NCBI GenBank assembly: GCA_009767595.1
Contig: VSDK01022358.1
Location: 153,351-217,350, forward strand
From: Symbiodinium kawagutii
Taxonomy: Eukaryota > Sar > Dinophyceae > Suessiales > Symbiodiniaceae
Length of the DNA: 64,000 nt
Reading direction: 5' to 3'
Shown here: one piece after another, positions 1-11,929 of the stretch
How positions within the stretch are numbered: position 1 is the first letter of the stretch
How the letters are laid out: the number at the start of each line of letters is the position of its first letter
Program-made: the position numbers and the translations under genes
Notes under the pieces: model-generated
Told to the model about the DNA's origin: nothing
The model's database searches: none
The model's input: only the letters and a program-made list of their open reading frames with translations

Positions 1-177
1 ACCCTGTGTACATTTAACGAGCTTCGCTGTTGCAACCAGGTGTTTATTCCGCTTGTGGTTTAATTCATGTTTGGATTTGTTCGAAAAAATTGAACAATCT
101 TTTTAAAGAAGCGACAAAATGGATGGTCTCCCATTGATGTGGGCCGTTGAAGCGTCACCCCACGGCTAGCCGTTCAG

Positions 178-333
178 GCCGACATCTTTCAGGCGAACGG
201 CCTGCGTGATCGGAAGGGGGTTGACTCGGTGACGGTGCTGCACAAGCTGAGAAACCATGCTGTGGTGATGCTGAAGATTGGGTGGAAGCCTGTGCCACAA
301 CCAGCCGTTTGGGCAATGATCATGAAGTACTGA
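178..333 (+). CDS. possible exon upstream of the kinase exons
   Basis: After a candidate acceptor (cgttcag), a plus-strand frame stays open for about 50 codons and begins ADIFQANGLRDRKGVDSV. It has GC-rich third positions, unlike the surrounding AT-rich DNA. The frame ends in a stop at 331-333, so a real exon would end at an unidentified donor before that. There is no recognisable domain. An antisense frame over the same bases is also open, so strand and reality are uncertain. If real, it could be a 5' exon of the kinase gene that follows. Confidence 0.2.
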   Translation, partial: ADIFQANGLRDRKGVDSVTVLHKLRNHAVVMLKIGWKPVPQPAVWAMIMKY

Positions 334-768
334 CCCAGTAGTTGTGAGCCGCCCGGACAGTAGGATGCAGGTGCTGACCAAGGTCTTGGTGGGTGCCGAA
401 CATCATGACTGTGCACAGCTCACCAGAATTCTTTTCAGTAACTTGGTCCCCAGGAGGATTGAGCATGGAATTACCTGGGTGACCTGTGTGCTGGTTTCTC
501 AAAATAGGGGTGACTCCCCAGTTATCATCCAATTTGAATCATTTATCGGAAATAAACCAACCATTATTGGGGTCCACTGTTTTGCCCCCATGCAGATATC
601 CTTTCAAAGTACCAGTTATGGTAGATACAACTTATAACCATTGTTAAATAGCTTATTAACCAACTCATATGGTTTGGGGGTCCCGGTCCCTTGTAGCTCT
701 CCTGCCTTCATACCACCTTCCCCGGACCAGCCCCTAGCAGGGCCCAGCCCCGGAGCGGCCTTCTTCAG

Positions 769-837
769 GTCTACGAGATCGGTGACTTGCTCGGCAGCGG
801 CTCCTTCGGACAGGTGTGGCACTGCTCGGTGGCGATG
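769..837 (+). CDS. kinase exon 1: glycine-rich loop
   Basis: A good acceptor (ccttcttcag) precedes an open frame reading VYEIGDLLGSGSFGQVWHCS. This contains the canonical GxGxFGxV ATP-binding loop of protein kinases. The frame reaches two possible donors, at 829 (gtggcg) and 838 (gtgtcc). Both leave phase 0, matching exon 2. The kinase N-terminus before this point must lie in exons upstream, possibly outside the window. Confidence 0.8.
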
Positions 838-860
838 GTGTCCCTGTGCCAAACCAGGCT

Positions 861-940
861 GATTCATAGGGGCTGGTCACCATCCCCAGTGAACAACAGC
901 TGGTAGAAACCAGGTGCCTGGTTACCAGCACCTATGAATC
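861..940. repeat. 80-bp inverted-repeat element (family M5)
   Basis: The two ends are inverted repeats: the left 20 bases starting gattcatagg pair with the right 20 bases ending cctatgaatc at about 18 of 20 positions. It sits just inside intron 1 of the kinase gene, 23 bases past the later of the two candidate donors. No clear target-site duplication was found. It is probably a MITE or a hairpin-forming repeat. Confidence 0.55.
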
Positions 941-1430
941 ATGGCAACTGGAAGTCCAGGGTGTGTTATATAACTGGTTTCAACCTGCTGAGTTTTACAG
1001 ATCTATTTCGGAGATCCCCTCGTTCGTAAACTGCATTTTTTTTTCGGATGCCTTTATCACCAACCATCGCGGCAGAGGGGTAGGTGGCCCGGTGAGCCAG
1101 CCCCCAACAACACTACTCACCAACCATCGAGCTTGTAACAGCAGTTGATCGGCTGTACTGATATGCCGTGACGGCTGATCCATACATCCATCAACCACCC
1201 TCAGTGTCACCATATTTAGCCATCCCCGAAGAGCGTGGACGCAGGTTGCTCTGGGGGCCGGACAGCCCTGCCATCCAATGCAGTCCCAGTTTCGATCATG
1301 GCGACCAGGACGGGAACTATCACCCGACTGGAATCACAGTATAGTCTGTTTCGTGGCTTTCAACATTTGTAGGGGATTATAGTGGTTTATAATAGAGGAT
1401 AACAACCAAACAATACTGGGTAAACAACTA

Positions 1431-1528
1431 CTGGTTGGTGGTTTGATTGACATGTTTTTTTCATAGTAATGATTAACAAACGGTTGGTTGACTTATATTT
1501 TATCATAGGGGTTGAAACCACCAAACAG
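1431..1528. mobile_element. MITE family M4 (ctggttggtggttt ends)
   Basis: The element begins ctggttggtggtttgattga and ends gttgaaaccaccaaacag, forming terminal inverted repeats of about 14 bp. Copies with the same ends and similar length occur at 35106, 41885, 45008 and 49633. It lies in kinase intron 1. No TSD is visible at this copy. Confidence 0.6.
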
Positions 1529-1621
1529 CAGTTCATGTTCCTGATGATTGAGTTCATTGCAACGAGCGTATGAACGGTGGCGCAATAAAGATCATAGAGC
1601 CCCAAGTCCAATAAGTATTGT

Positions 1622-1757
1622 ACAAGGTGGGCGCCCAAATTTTAGCTAAGTTGGTGAACATAAGTAGGTAGGTACTGTTATTGTAGATATAACCATCTTC
1701 TGAAATGGGGAATCAAATCACCAACTTATAACTCAACAGGGGCCTCGGCCCCTTGTA
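1622..1757. mobile_element. MITE family M3 (acaaggtggg ends)
   Basis: The ends acaaggtgggcgccc and ggccccttgt are inverted repeats. The interior carries tagctaagttggtgaacata, which is also found in the copies at 21682 and 25048 and, reversed, at 23307. It lies in kinase intron 1. No TSD was seen. Confidence 0.5.
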
Positions 1758-1994
1758 GGGTAATAATGGTTAAAGTCAAACCGTTAACGGTTGAATGTTG
1801 AACAACTAGCTAGCTAATAACCATTTAACCACCATCCTAAGAACCAACTAGTTGACTAATAACCAACCAATAACCAACCGTTAGTACTTGGCTAATGGTT
1901 ATTGGTTGGTAGATAAGAGTTCGCTATAGTTGCCCTTGTAGGTGCACCCATGGTTGACTTTCCATCACCAGCTTGGCCGATGAAGACTTGGTAG

Positions 1995-2083
1995 GTTCGG
2001 AAGTGCTGGAGACTTCGTGATCCTGCCACGAAATATGCGGTCAAGGCACCTGACTTGGTGGTGGATCCCTCGTGGTCAACAAG
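1995..2083 (+). CDS. kinase exon 2: beta-3 catalytic lysine
   Basis: After an acceptor (cttggtag) the frame reads VRKCWRLRDPATKYAVKAPD. TKYAVK is the beta-3 strand with the ATP-anchoring lysine (codon 2043-2045). It starts in phase 0, as exon 1 requires. The best phase-matching 3' end is 2083, where acaag is followed by gagagt, a GA donor that otherwise fits the G-N-RAGT consensus. GT donors at 2058-2062 are alternatives but would break phase with exon 3. Confidence 0.65.
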
Positions 2084-3954
2084 GAGAGTAAATCAATGGT
2101 TGGTTAGTGGTCAATGCTAATCAATTGTCGATTAAAGGTTGGTGATTTTGCTTATTTTTTTTCAAAATTGGTTGGTTCATGGTTCATTCAATTATCAATG
2201 AAAAGTTGGTTGATGTTGTTGAATGGTTGGATTTTAGTCACTGGGGATGGACAACAGGCAGGACTACCCAATGGATGTCCCAGTCACAGTAGGAGTCTTT
2301 ATCACTTGTTTTCTCATTGATATATACTCCTAGTTGGATCTTAGCAACAATTGAGTATCGAATGATCATTTTATACGTGCCTAAAGTTATGGACTCATCA
2401 ATCAATAGTTGATGGTTGCTGATCAGAACTGTACAGCAATTGAGATCGCCCAGCGTCAACTACTACGAATTGCTGAACCAGGGTTAGCATCAGCGCATCA
2501 GCACTCGAGGTTCTCAACCCAATCACGAGCTGTCAATGCATCAATCCCACAAACAATTTATTGATGGACCCGGTTTACCATGTCAGTACTATCGGCTATC
2601 AGCCTGTTTGCCACAAGGAGGAAAGCGGGCGCAACAATTCATCACCATGCAGTGGTGTAGCATCGTAAATGCACCATGCTGACGAATCATAGTGACTCTG
2701 GTATTCAACTAGTGGATCCTAGGCGTATCAACCCCAATATTCTATCGACCCTCCAAGTCATTGATTGATGCAAAGATGTTTTGTTCGGTCAATGGACTAC
2801 TGTTCAGTCAACAATGCGCAGGTCGTAAATGATCAATCAATCAGCAAGTACTTGTTGATCAACCATAGCTGACTAGCCACAGCAACTGATGGTGAATTTC
2901 ACCAACCATACTTAACTGACCACGGTCACTTATGCTTCATCAACCAGAGAAACTGGCTGGGTAATCAACAATAGCTGGATGATCAGTTGGTTCCTTCGAT
3001 AACACTCCGGCAAATTAAGCTCGAAGTGAAAAATCCATCATTTCGAATGTTTTTTCCTAAAAGAAATTGTGATTTCTAACTTCCAGGTTAGTTTACCAGA
3101 AAGGAAAATCACTATGTGTAGCTGTTTATAATTCATAACCCACTATTATTTCTGGTTCATAATGGTTATTAGATGGTAGTGGTATTATACCGGTCTATCA
3201 TGGGGAATAGCAGTTGACACCAATGTAGTTGTTTGAGTTCATAGCCAACAAGAATCAACGATAGTGGTTAAGTATGATGGTGTACCTATGCCTAATGAGT
3301 TGTTGGATTGAAATGAACCCGTCCTCAATAGGAGTTGGTCTTCCCTAGTCTCAACCACTGACTCTCCCAGTTCTTGAGAGGAAAACAGTCGTGACGGAGA
3401 TGTGCCATGGCCCCGGTCTCCTGGTGGATCCATGGCGGACATGTCATGTTGGTACATCCATCCCCTAACAAGGCACCTGTTGAGCCCAGCAATTCTAGGG
3501 GTCATGGTGAGCTGATGTCCCAGCGATCCTGGCAGGCCATTGATACCAAGAGCGAGGCAGGAGTTGTTACGGCGAGATGCTGAGCCATGAGGGTTTAGTA
3601 TAGAGCTATGGCATGCTATGGCTATGCTGATTATCATGAGTATGGCTCATAGTATGGGATACGAAGCCTACTGCTGAGTGGATTCTTCTAGGTATTAGTA
3701 TGTTATTTACTGGTTTAACTGGTGGATTCTGGCATGACTTACCACAGGAATAGCTGTGAACCAATGGGGATACTTCACCAATCCACGAATTTGATGACGA
3801 CTCGATGGGGTGAATTTTGGGTTGTTTTGCAGCGTGTAACAGCTAGCTGGTGGTTGAGAAGCAGCGAGGCCAGGTGGTATCCTGCCCGTTGACCAAATGG
3901 TAGGCAGAACACCTTTCTTTGAAAATCTGGTGTTTTTGCGTGAGAAATAAAGAT

Positions 3955-4067
3955 GGCTGTGGGTCAAAACCCTGTACCCCTGGTTACCCATCATTAACCC
4001 CATTGTTTTCCCTATAGTTTGTTGGGTATTAACCACCATTATTGATGGTTAATATTGACCTATTGCC
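3955..4067. mobile_element. MITE family M1, 113 bp, TSD aaagat
   Basis: It begins ggctgtgggtcaa and ends ttgacctattgcc. It is flanked on both sides by aaagat (3949-3954 and 4068-4073), a perfect target-site duplication. The interior motif acccctggttaccc and the segment attgttttccct are shared with the copies at 31655 and 41611. It is non-coding, so any transposase would be supplied in trans. It sits in kinase intron 2. Confidence 0.8.
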
Positions 4068-5629
4068 AAAGATGTTTTGTTTCCAAAACGTCAGGACCAG
4101 CAATCCTTGTTTGCGCCTCGCCGGGCAGGTCTTTGAAGTGGCTGGGGCTTGGCTTTCTGCACGGAAGGAAGTGGCTGGGCCCAGGGGGCCGTGAGTCAGC
4201 TGGGGTCAGCCGATGGATGGGTTCAGTCCGCGGGCAGATCCAGGGAGCTGTTTGGGCCTCCAACTGGCGGTGGATAATGATGGTGAGCGAGTCTGGTGTT
4301 TGGGAGCCAGGAGCTGTTTGGGGTGTTCTGCCCCTGTAAAGGAGGAGCTGAGGAGCCAACAGCCGAGTCTGTGAATGAGAGACCTCCAAGCATTTTGGTT
4401 TCAATCTTTAAGGTTTTACAAACGTTGAGGCACATCTCTACAGCCGTGTTAGGTGTCTATAGCTGTCCCTACTTATTGTCCGTGGCCATACCCAGAGCTG
4501 GTTGGCTCATGATGGCGCCGTGGATTGGTCGGTGGGATGCGACTATTCATGGAACCAGGCCACCCTCCTCGCTGGGCAAGATCGATCTACTGTGCTGTCT
4601 GCAGTTCCAAGTTGATGAAGTGCTTGTAGAGGGGGTTGATGATGATTAAGCTTATGGTTGAAAATATGGTTGATGGGTCAACCAACTGGTTGGTTTTACA
4701 TGGGAGTTTGGAACTGGGGAGGTTTAGTTGATATCGATCACCTTCCCGATCACCTTCTGAGAACAGATCGATTTATCCGATGCTGTGAACGAAATCACGG
4801 ATGATGGCATGTCCCATGGTGGGTATCGATGGCTCAATGAAACAACAACTTGGAAGCGATGATGGTCCATGTTGATCCAAGGCACCACGGACCGATAGGT
4901 CTTCATCCGAGCGTGCCGGTTGAAGTCATGGACGTGCTGAATGGGATGATACTAGCTGGTATGCTTGATGATGGTAGGATGGATGGTTCATTTGATGCTG
5001 AATTTGATGCTGAATTTGATGGTTATTTTCAAAGGCTTCGCGATGTTTGGTGATGGTCAATTGACCGATGGGCGGATACCGGCAATCGAGTACTTTCCAA
5101 TCTATGAGCATGTTAGTGGCCTGCTTGCTAGGTTGCAATGCGATTTTTCAAATTGTACCTATGAACCACATTCAAGTCCATTGCAATTGGGTGCATTACC
5201 CATTATAGGTAAATTGTAATGGATGATAGTCACTCAATTCAAGTCCACTGCACCTAAGCTTGGGATAGTTGCTTGGTTATTGTCCTGTGGAACTCCACAT
5301 TCTGAACCACATATCAAGCGACATCAAGTAACCATCATCAACTCATCAGCGTGGAAATAACTTTTGGTATACCATTGACCAACCATTAATGTGTATGTCA
5401 TGAACTAGCTAGAAATATGCCATCAACCGACCATTAATGTACCACTAGCTAAACTTTATTATATTATTGAGTTACCATTCATGTAGTAACCAACCGTTGT
5501 TGTATTATTGACAAACCATTAATGCACCACAAACTAACCCTTAATATACTACGAACGAACCATCAACCAGCCATTCATATACCATTCGTTCTACGAACTA
5601 ACCCTTGACATCAGCCATTCATATACCAG

Positions 5630-5702
5630 TGATTGGCTGCTACGAACCACAACTCAATTGCTGCGGAACCGGTTCATCTCCGCCAAGGCAAGTATTCTCC
5701 AG
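5630..5702 (+). CDS. kinase exon 3: alpha-C helix region
   Basis: The acceptor accag is followed by one base, which completes the codon left by exon 2, then by a frame reading DWLLRTTTQLLRNRFISAK and ASILQ. It ends before gcggaa, a GC donor, in phase 0. Joined to exon 4 it gives ASILQ-SVSHPYIVKL, a classic alpha-C/beta-4 junction. An earlier GC donor (gcaagt at 5688) is an alternative but gives a shorter alpha-C. The usual alpha-C glutamate position reads as lysine (see findings). Confidence 0.55.
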
Positions 5703-6290
5703 GCGGAAGGGCCGCCTGGGTTTTGAGGTGACCCTTTCTTATTATATAATCAATGCCAGGCATATGGGTTTATGAAATCTGGTGCTATTTCAAGTTTGCC
5801 ATTTCATAAAATAGGTAATGAATATAGGTCATACGGGTGTATGAAATAGGTAATGAATTTTAACAAGTCTTTATTTCTGTGTTCATGAGAATTGTGGTGT
5901 TGTCATAGGCATTATATAGATTTCTTGGTCATTCAGGGTTGCTGTCCTTGTTTTCCTGGATAGTTGACATTTTTTGATATTGTCTTGAGAAGCATTATTT
6001 CTCGCCAGTGCAAAGGATGTCTGCGATTGCGCAACACAAACTCAATCAAAGTCAAGGGTACTCGCACATTTACTGCATGATCTCTCACATCCCGCAGGGA
6101 ATTCACTTCTCGCAACATGCAACGTAGGTTCTCCCAGCAATCAACAACCAACAGCCCACAAGCAACCACAAAACCTGCAACAATGACGCCAACAGCACCA
6201 GCAGCTATAGCAACAGCAATAGGGACGACAGCGGCGACAGCAGCGCTAGAAGTGTTGCCTGGACAGTGACCCGACAGCGCCCGCCTGCAG

Positions 6291-6338
6291 TCTGTTTCGC
6301 ATCCATACATCGTCAAGTTGATTGAAGTGTTCGAGAAG
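6291..6338 (+). CDS. kinase exon 4: SHPYIVKL (beta-4)
   Basis: A strong acceptor (cccgcctgcag) is followed by SVSHPYIVKLIEVFEK, the conserved HPyIV loop and beta-4 strand. The 3' end is uncertain. Ending at 6338 joins smoothly to exon 5 (FEK-ERWLFLVMDL) but needs a GA donor (gacccg). Ending at 6365 uses a GT donor (gttgct) and adds nine residues. Both keep phase 0. Confidence 0.75.
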
Positions 6339-6849
6339 GACCCGCGGAAGTTTCATCTTGAAGCAGTTGCTCAGATGAGATCGTAATCATCCCTTTGCCT
6401 CATTGCCAAACGTACCCCTATAGTAAATGCTTGCCCTCAGCAACAGGTTGGTGCTGTCAAGACGATTTGTTCTTTCTCAAACATACCTTGGGACAACCTA
6501 ATTCGCAAGAAAAATAATTATGGGATCGGTTATAAGTTACAACTATCAACCAGATAAAAAAACAGACTTCCTAATTTCTTTCAACATTATCATGTTTGTT
6601 CAATTCGGCATGCCGAATTTGTTTGAGCCGCCGGCACAGCCCACAGGCGCCTTGAAAATGTCCAAAAAAAATGTTCAATTCGAAAAGTTGAACTGGGCCG
6701 ATGGCAAAGGAGCAATGACCTCCACGAATTTCGGGTTTGGAAGTCCCTCAGGCGACCAGTTTGGCTTACCAGAAGCCCCACAACTCCAAACACATCTAAA
6801 CACCTCTGGTTCGCGGGCGGTCAGCAAAAGGCTTGAATGTATCCATATA

Positions 6850-6953
6850 GTTTCTAAAGATAGGGGACCCCCAACATGGTTGGTTGATGAATTGATAAAC
6901 AATGATTGGCATAAAGGATGATAACGGGGGGTACCCCTCTTTTGACTTGAGAA
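6850..6953. mobile_element. degenerate M2 inverted-repeat element
   Basis: The left part reads agtttctaaagatagggga and the right part ttgacttgagaaaccacca. Between them are ggttggttgatgaattgat and gggggtacccc blocks. This arrangement recurs, more or less eroded, at 10466, 11416, 12589, 15594, 25569, 38520 and 44362. It is interpreted as an old MITE family. Confidence 0.4.
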
Positions 6954-7551
6954 ACCACCATACCCATCAAGAGTATGATACATGGTGGTTACAAATGATG
7001 ATAGGACTGGATTTGTTTATCAACCCAAGTCCATGGGGGTCTTGCACGTTGAAGACATTTGAGCCAGTATTATCCAACGATCACACTGCGAAGTTTCTGA
7101 TTGACGAATCATGATGCCTGAACCGGGAATTATTAAGTAATGGGAGATCCGCATTGTACCCATCACAAGTTTCCTGCAAATGGCTTGTGTTAAAGAAACT
7201 CTCCCATCATCACTGATACATGTGCAGGATACCGGATGAAACTGAACCGCATGATGTTGTCTCCTGGAACTAGCAGGCATGCTCACAGTTGTAGTGTATG
7301 CTTATCTCTCAATCTATGCACTTATCTCTCTACATACCTGCCTTCTACCCGCCCTTTTCTCCATCGATCTATCTGTTAAACGTATATGTGATTTGTACCT
7401 GCCACACCTGCAACGAAACAGCGAACTTTGCAAACATGAGTTTCTTTTCGTGGGAAATAGATTGAGTGCCTCAAGCACAGGTGGCCAGTTGGCCTTGAAG
7501 CAATCCTAGCACCATTGGAAGGTCGGCAGCTGGCACCGGTTTTCGCCGCAG

Positions 7552-7640
7552 GAGAGATGGCTATTTCTGGTCATGGATCTCATTGTGGGTGGACAGCTGT
7601 TTCAGGCCTTCGCCAATCCCCGGATTGTGGAGGGCCTCAG
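7552..7640 (+). CDS. kinase exon 5: hinge and alpha-D
   Basis: The acceptor ttcgccgcag precedes ERWLFLVMDLIVGGQLFQAF, which is beta-5, the hinge and alpha-D of a kinase (LVMxLxxGGxLF). The exon ends at ctcag before gtgaag, a canonical donor, leaving phase 2. This phase is completed by the single base c at the start of exon 6. Confidence 0.8.
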
Positions 7641-9324
7641 GTGAAGTGCTGGTCGTTGCTGTCTTGAAACTGGCTGGTAGATTCAAATGTTTCGTTTCAA
7701 CTCCTGGCAACTCGGGTACAATTAGAGTCACATAGGGGGGTTTCAAGTTCTATGTTCAGAGGGGGGGGGCAGTACAGAGGGGGGATATGATGAACTAGCC
7801 ATGAATAATCTGTATTTCCCTATGCTTCCAGTCGCCAGCCAGCAGTAGGTAACCAGCTGGTTTCTACTAATGTTGTTTGGGGTAGACTACCTAGTATACC
7901 GTATACCGGTATACTGGCAGCTATCAGCCAATGAGCATTTCCCAATCAACCATCAATTCACTGACGTCATCAACCAGCAACGAACCACCAGCAATCAATT
8001 GTGGTTAACCATGGTTAATCAATAATGAATCAAAAACTAGCTTGATCTAGGCTCGGTGATGGTCAATCAATTGATATGGTTGCCAAATTCGCTCCACCAT
8101 CAACGAAGCATGATTAGTTACAGTAGCCCCTGGGTGATCGTTAACCATCAGTTCAAACCCTGAGTCCATCCCGACAGAACCAGCAATGCACCGTTCCTGA
8201 ACTGTTCCTTAACCGTTCCTTAGCCGGTCATTCATTGCCCTTCATTACCCATCAGAACCATTGTCAACCAGTATTAAGCAGCACCATTTGGTTGCTCCGC
8301 GCTGGTCATTGCCTACCTTCGCTATTGATGGAGCATGTCAATGTGATGCCAAATGTCCGTGGAATTGTAAAAGTCACTGATTTTCTCTAGAACGTCAACA
8401 ATTTTACTGTGTCATTCACAACCAAGCATTTGTCATCACAACCCAACTAGCTGGTCAACGACCATCAATAACCATCAAGAACCATCAACAACCATCAAGA
8501 GCCATCCATAGCCATCTACAGCGACTGGTTTTTCTTAGCCATAGTTAACCAGCTAGCTCTCAACCAACTAATTCTCAATCAGATCATCAACTAATTGACC
8601 ATCATTTGCTTGTACTTTCGCGATCTAACGTAGCAAAGGAAAAATCAAGTTTATTGGTGGATTTTCCAGTGCGAATTGTTAGATCACCAGAGGATAAGGG
8701 TCCGTCTACAGGAACTGGTAAACACAAGGTTCATGGTTGATATCTAGATATATGATATAAGTAGCTAAATCAGTCAATGTAATCGACCATCAGTTATATT
8801 GACTGATTCATGCTAGATAACTCAACAAGTGACTCATGGTGATTCACTTCATAATTCATTCAATCATAATTACTGAATAAATGATTCAAGGTTCATAGCT
8901 TAACTGATTCAAGGTCAATATCTTAACAACTGATTCATGGTATAGGTTAACAACTAGCTTAATCATTTGTTAATCACCATCAATGATGATGACACATCTG
9001 TGCACAGTTAGCTTCACCATGTTCAATGGTTCACGGTTCATGGTTGATGACTGATTCATGGTACACAAGTAGATATAACTAGCTCAATCAGTCAGTGCTT
9101 ATTGGGCAGACAGCTGGCTAATGACTGAACAGCGGATTCATGGTGAATATGTTGATAACTCATTCAAAGTTCATATCTTAACTGATTCACGGTTCGTAAA
9201 TTGAAAAGTCATTCAAGGTTCATAGCTTAACAACTGATTCAAGATTAGTAACTTAACAACTGATTCATGGTCAATGACTTAACAACTGATGCATGGTTGA
9301 GGACTAGCTCCAGCGTCAGATCAG

Positions 9325-9394
9325 CTCCACCCTTGCATCCACTGAGGCGGTGACGGAGGGCTGTTGTGCACTCATTGGCAGCCAACTGCTGCAG
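9325..9394 (+). CDS. kinase exon 6 (tentative)
   Basis: This 70-base segment lies between an acceptor (agatcag) and a possible GC donor (gcgggg). It starts with the base that completes exon 5 and then reads STLASTEAVTEGCCALIGSQ plus LLQ, ending in phase 0 before exon 7. It fits the variable stretch between alpha-D and alpha-E. The antisense frame here is also open, so it rests mainly on phase and position. Confidence 0.4.
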
Positions 9395-10544
9395 GCGGGG
9401 GGGTGATGGTGCCTGGTGAAGCTGGTGCTGATGAGTCGCTGGGTAGTTGTGCTGACCTTGTTGGTTCGTTGCGGTGAATGGTTGGTAGTTGGTAGTGGGC
9501 AGTTGTTGTGGTGAATGGTGGTGAAAAACTGGTGACTGACCGGTGAATAGTTGGTAAGTAGCTGGTGAATGGTGGTGAATAGCCGCGTGAATCGTTGGTG
9601 TCTTAAAAGAAGGAACCCAAAATGGTTGGTTCATTGCTGAAAATGATAAATCTTGAAACTTCCAAATAGTTGATTAGTTGGATGTTGGTTGATGGCAAGC
9701 TGCTGGTCAATGATGGTTGACTGATGGCTAAACGGATGAAAGATAGTTGTTGCATAGTGGCATAATGGCTCTAGAGCCATACAATGGTTATGTGATGATA
9801 GAAGTTGCAGCATGGTACCCTAATTCAGTTGCTGGACAGTTGTAGATGGTGATAGTTTACGCGACCTTGATCATGATGATGATTGCCATAGGGTTATACC
9901 ATGGGGATCACGGTTATACCACAGGATTATAGCCATTTCCATTGAATTACCAGTACCATCCAGTACCTATCACAATTCATAAGATCGTAACTGGATGGGG
10001 GTGGAGATTCTCCGCGGGCTGGCTATCGAACTCGATATGCCTGGCTTGGCACGAACTATGCTAGGAATACTTGGTGGTTTCGACCTAGCCAGGACTTGGG
10101 GACCCCAAAGTTATGCTTGGTCTATTACCAATAAATGATTGACATATGTTTATTCTCACAAGCCTGCTGGTCCCGGTTGCAGTGGGGGTGAAGTTTCGCG
10201 GCTGCTATACTATAAATGATTGATATGGATGATTTGGCGGTACCCCTATGACTTGAGAAACCACCACTTGGTTGATGATTTCTGTTCGGGCTCAGTTCGA
10301 GTGCACTGGATCAATTTCAACATGGAACCTGGGTCGTTGGACCTTTGACAAGCCGCTATTTTTCTTCTGACCCCAGGGTATAGCTAGAGTATAGCTAGGT
10401 ATATCTATATGTCTATAAATTCTTGGATTCCATATACATCCATGTACACGTATGGAGATTTCTTAGAATATGGGACCCCCAAAATGGTTGGTTTATTACT
10501 CTAAATGGTCAATGTAAAGGATGATTGGGGGTACCCCTATGACT

Positions 10545-10608
10545 TGAGACACACATATATGTATATATATATATAAGTATATATACATATCATATGCATA
10601 CATCCACG
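10545..10608. repeat. AT-rich (TA)n-like low-complexity tract
   Basis: Alternating ta/at sequence with acat and atat variants lies just upstream of the exon 7 acceptor. It has no coding potential. Confidence 0.7.
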
Positions 10609-10619
10609 CTGATCCTCAG

Positions 10620-10738
10620 CAGTTCCAACGTGCGGTTTCCCGGTGGCTGCTCAGTGACTGNNNNNNNNNNNNNNNNNNNNNNNNGCTGAGGCATTGGAGC
10701 ATCTACATCTTCATCGGATCGTGCACCGCGATGTGAAG
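10620..10738 (+). CDS. kinase exon 7: catalytic loop HRD (interrupted by gap)
   Basis: The acceptor gatcctcag is followed by QFQRAVSRWLLSD, then the assembly gap, then AEALEHLHLHRIVHRDVK. This is alpha-E and the catalytic loop. HRD provides the catalytic aspartate and the final lysine is that of HRDVK. The exon ends before gtcagtg, a good donor. Both sides of the gap are coding, so some codons are missing from the assembly. Confidence 0.85.
10661..10684. other. assembly gap, 24 N
   Basis: There are 24 consecutive undetermined bases inside kinase exon 7. The bases around the gap imply a true length of 1 modulo 3 to keep frame, so 24 is not the true size. Confidence 0.95.
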
Positions 10739-11415
10739 GTCAGTGCACCAGTAGCAGATGGACAGCAGAGGGTTTATATTGGTTGATAGTCAACTAAGAT
10801 AGGTTTTTAAAACCGCTGTTCACCACTGTAACAGCTATGCCACAGTTGATATCCCCATTAGTGGTTGATAGTGGTTAGTAGGGGATATTGACTGACAATA
10901 ATGGTTTAACAACTACAGGGGGTTGTCCAGTTCGCCATAGTGCTACCTCACTAAGCCATCCAGGTGATCATAGGCATCATTTGTAGGGAGACCAACCAAC
11001 CATCGGGAAACAAAACATTTGTGGAGAAACCCAATGGATTTGTTAATTATACACTTCTACTATCTTCTACTTGTGAGGTGGGACATTTGCATATCCATAC
11101 AAGACATGTGTAGGTGTATCTTTTACACATATATGGTTTATTCATTTTTTGCATATATGTATGAATGCTTGAATGATATTTGATGACTGCACATATTAAT
11201 ATATTTTTATCCTTCATCATACTTATTCATATTGTTGGTATATCTCCTATAGTTGTTGGCTATTATCCCCTCATACCCATCATACTTCAATTTCGATAAC
11301 GATAATGTAGTAATGTATATTTCTTATGTTTTCATATTTATTCATTTTTGGTCAAATTCATTCATGTGGGGTTCCCAAACTGGCCTGAGAAACCGCCATA
11401 TATGATCCATATCGC

Positions 11416-11513
11416 GGTGTCTCAAAATAGGCCTACCCCCAAATCATCCGTTTGATTTATCATTTATAGCGCTAAACCCACCATTTTTGGGTCCCCTATT
11501 TTGAGAAACACCC
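11416..11513. mobile_element. MITE family M2, about 98 bp
   Basis: It begins ggtgtctcaaaatagg and ends cctattttgagaaacaccc, an inverted repeat of about 16 bp. Inside are the shared blocks acccccaaatcatc and accatttttgggtcccc. It lies in kinase intron 7. No convincing TSD was seen. Confidence 0.6.
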
Positions 11514-11872
11514 ATAAAGCATATGGTTGTGGGTCAAAATTGGGGACCCCAAAAACCTTGGGTTTATAAATAGTTCTCCATTATAAATTGCCATATTGGG
11601 GGTTGATAAGTTTGGCCCATACCCATATGATCCATATAGGTCTTTTATACACGTACGTGCCTTATATAAACCATTATTAGCGACTATTAACCACTTTTAA
11701 CTATTAATTAACCACTATTAACCACTATTGACCATTATTAAGGTAAACCATTCTTAACCACTATTAACCACTATTAAGGTATATTCAGGTGGTTCAACCA
11801 CCAGCCAGTGATCCATTTGTAGCTATTTGACCACCACGGTCCGTGCCTGGCCCCACGCCCTGTTACCGCCAG

Positions 11873-11929
11873 GCCGAGAACATCATGCTGTTGGATGACC
11901 CGGGCAAGACGCGCCGGTGGCACATCAAG
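11873..11929 (+). CDS. kinase exon 8: AENIML
   Basis: The acceptor gttaccgccag is followed by AENIMLLDDPGKTRRWHIK and then the donor gtgcgtg. The asparagine of AEN is the metal-binding residue that follows HRDVK. WHIK leads directly into LIDFG of exon 9. Phase is 0 at both ends and the exon is 57 bp. Confidence 0.88.

Noticed and set aside
3239-3637. 132-residue minus-strand ORF
   Set aside because: No motif, no splice context and mixed codon composition. It lies in intron 2 of the kinase gene.
6520-6921. 133-residue plus-strand ORF
   Set aside because: It runs into an M2 element at its end and has no domain or coding bias. Probably chance.
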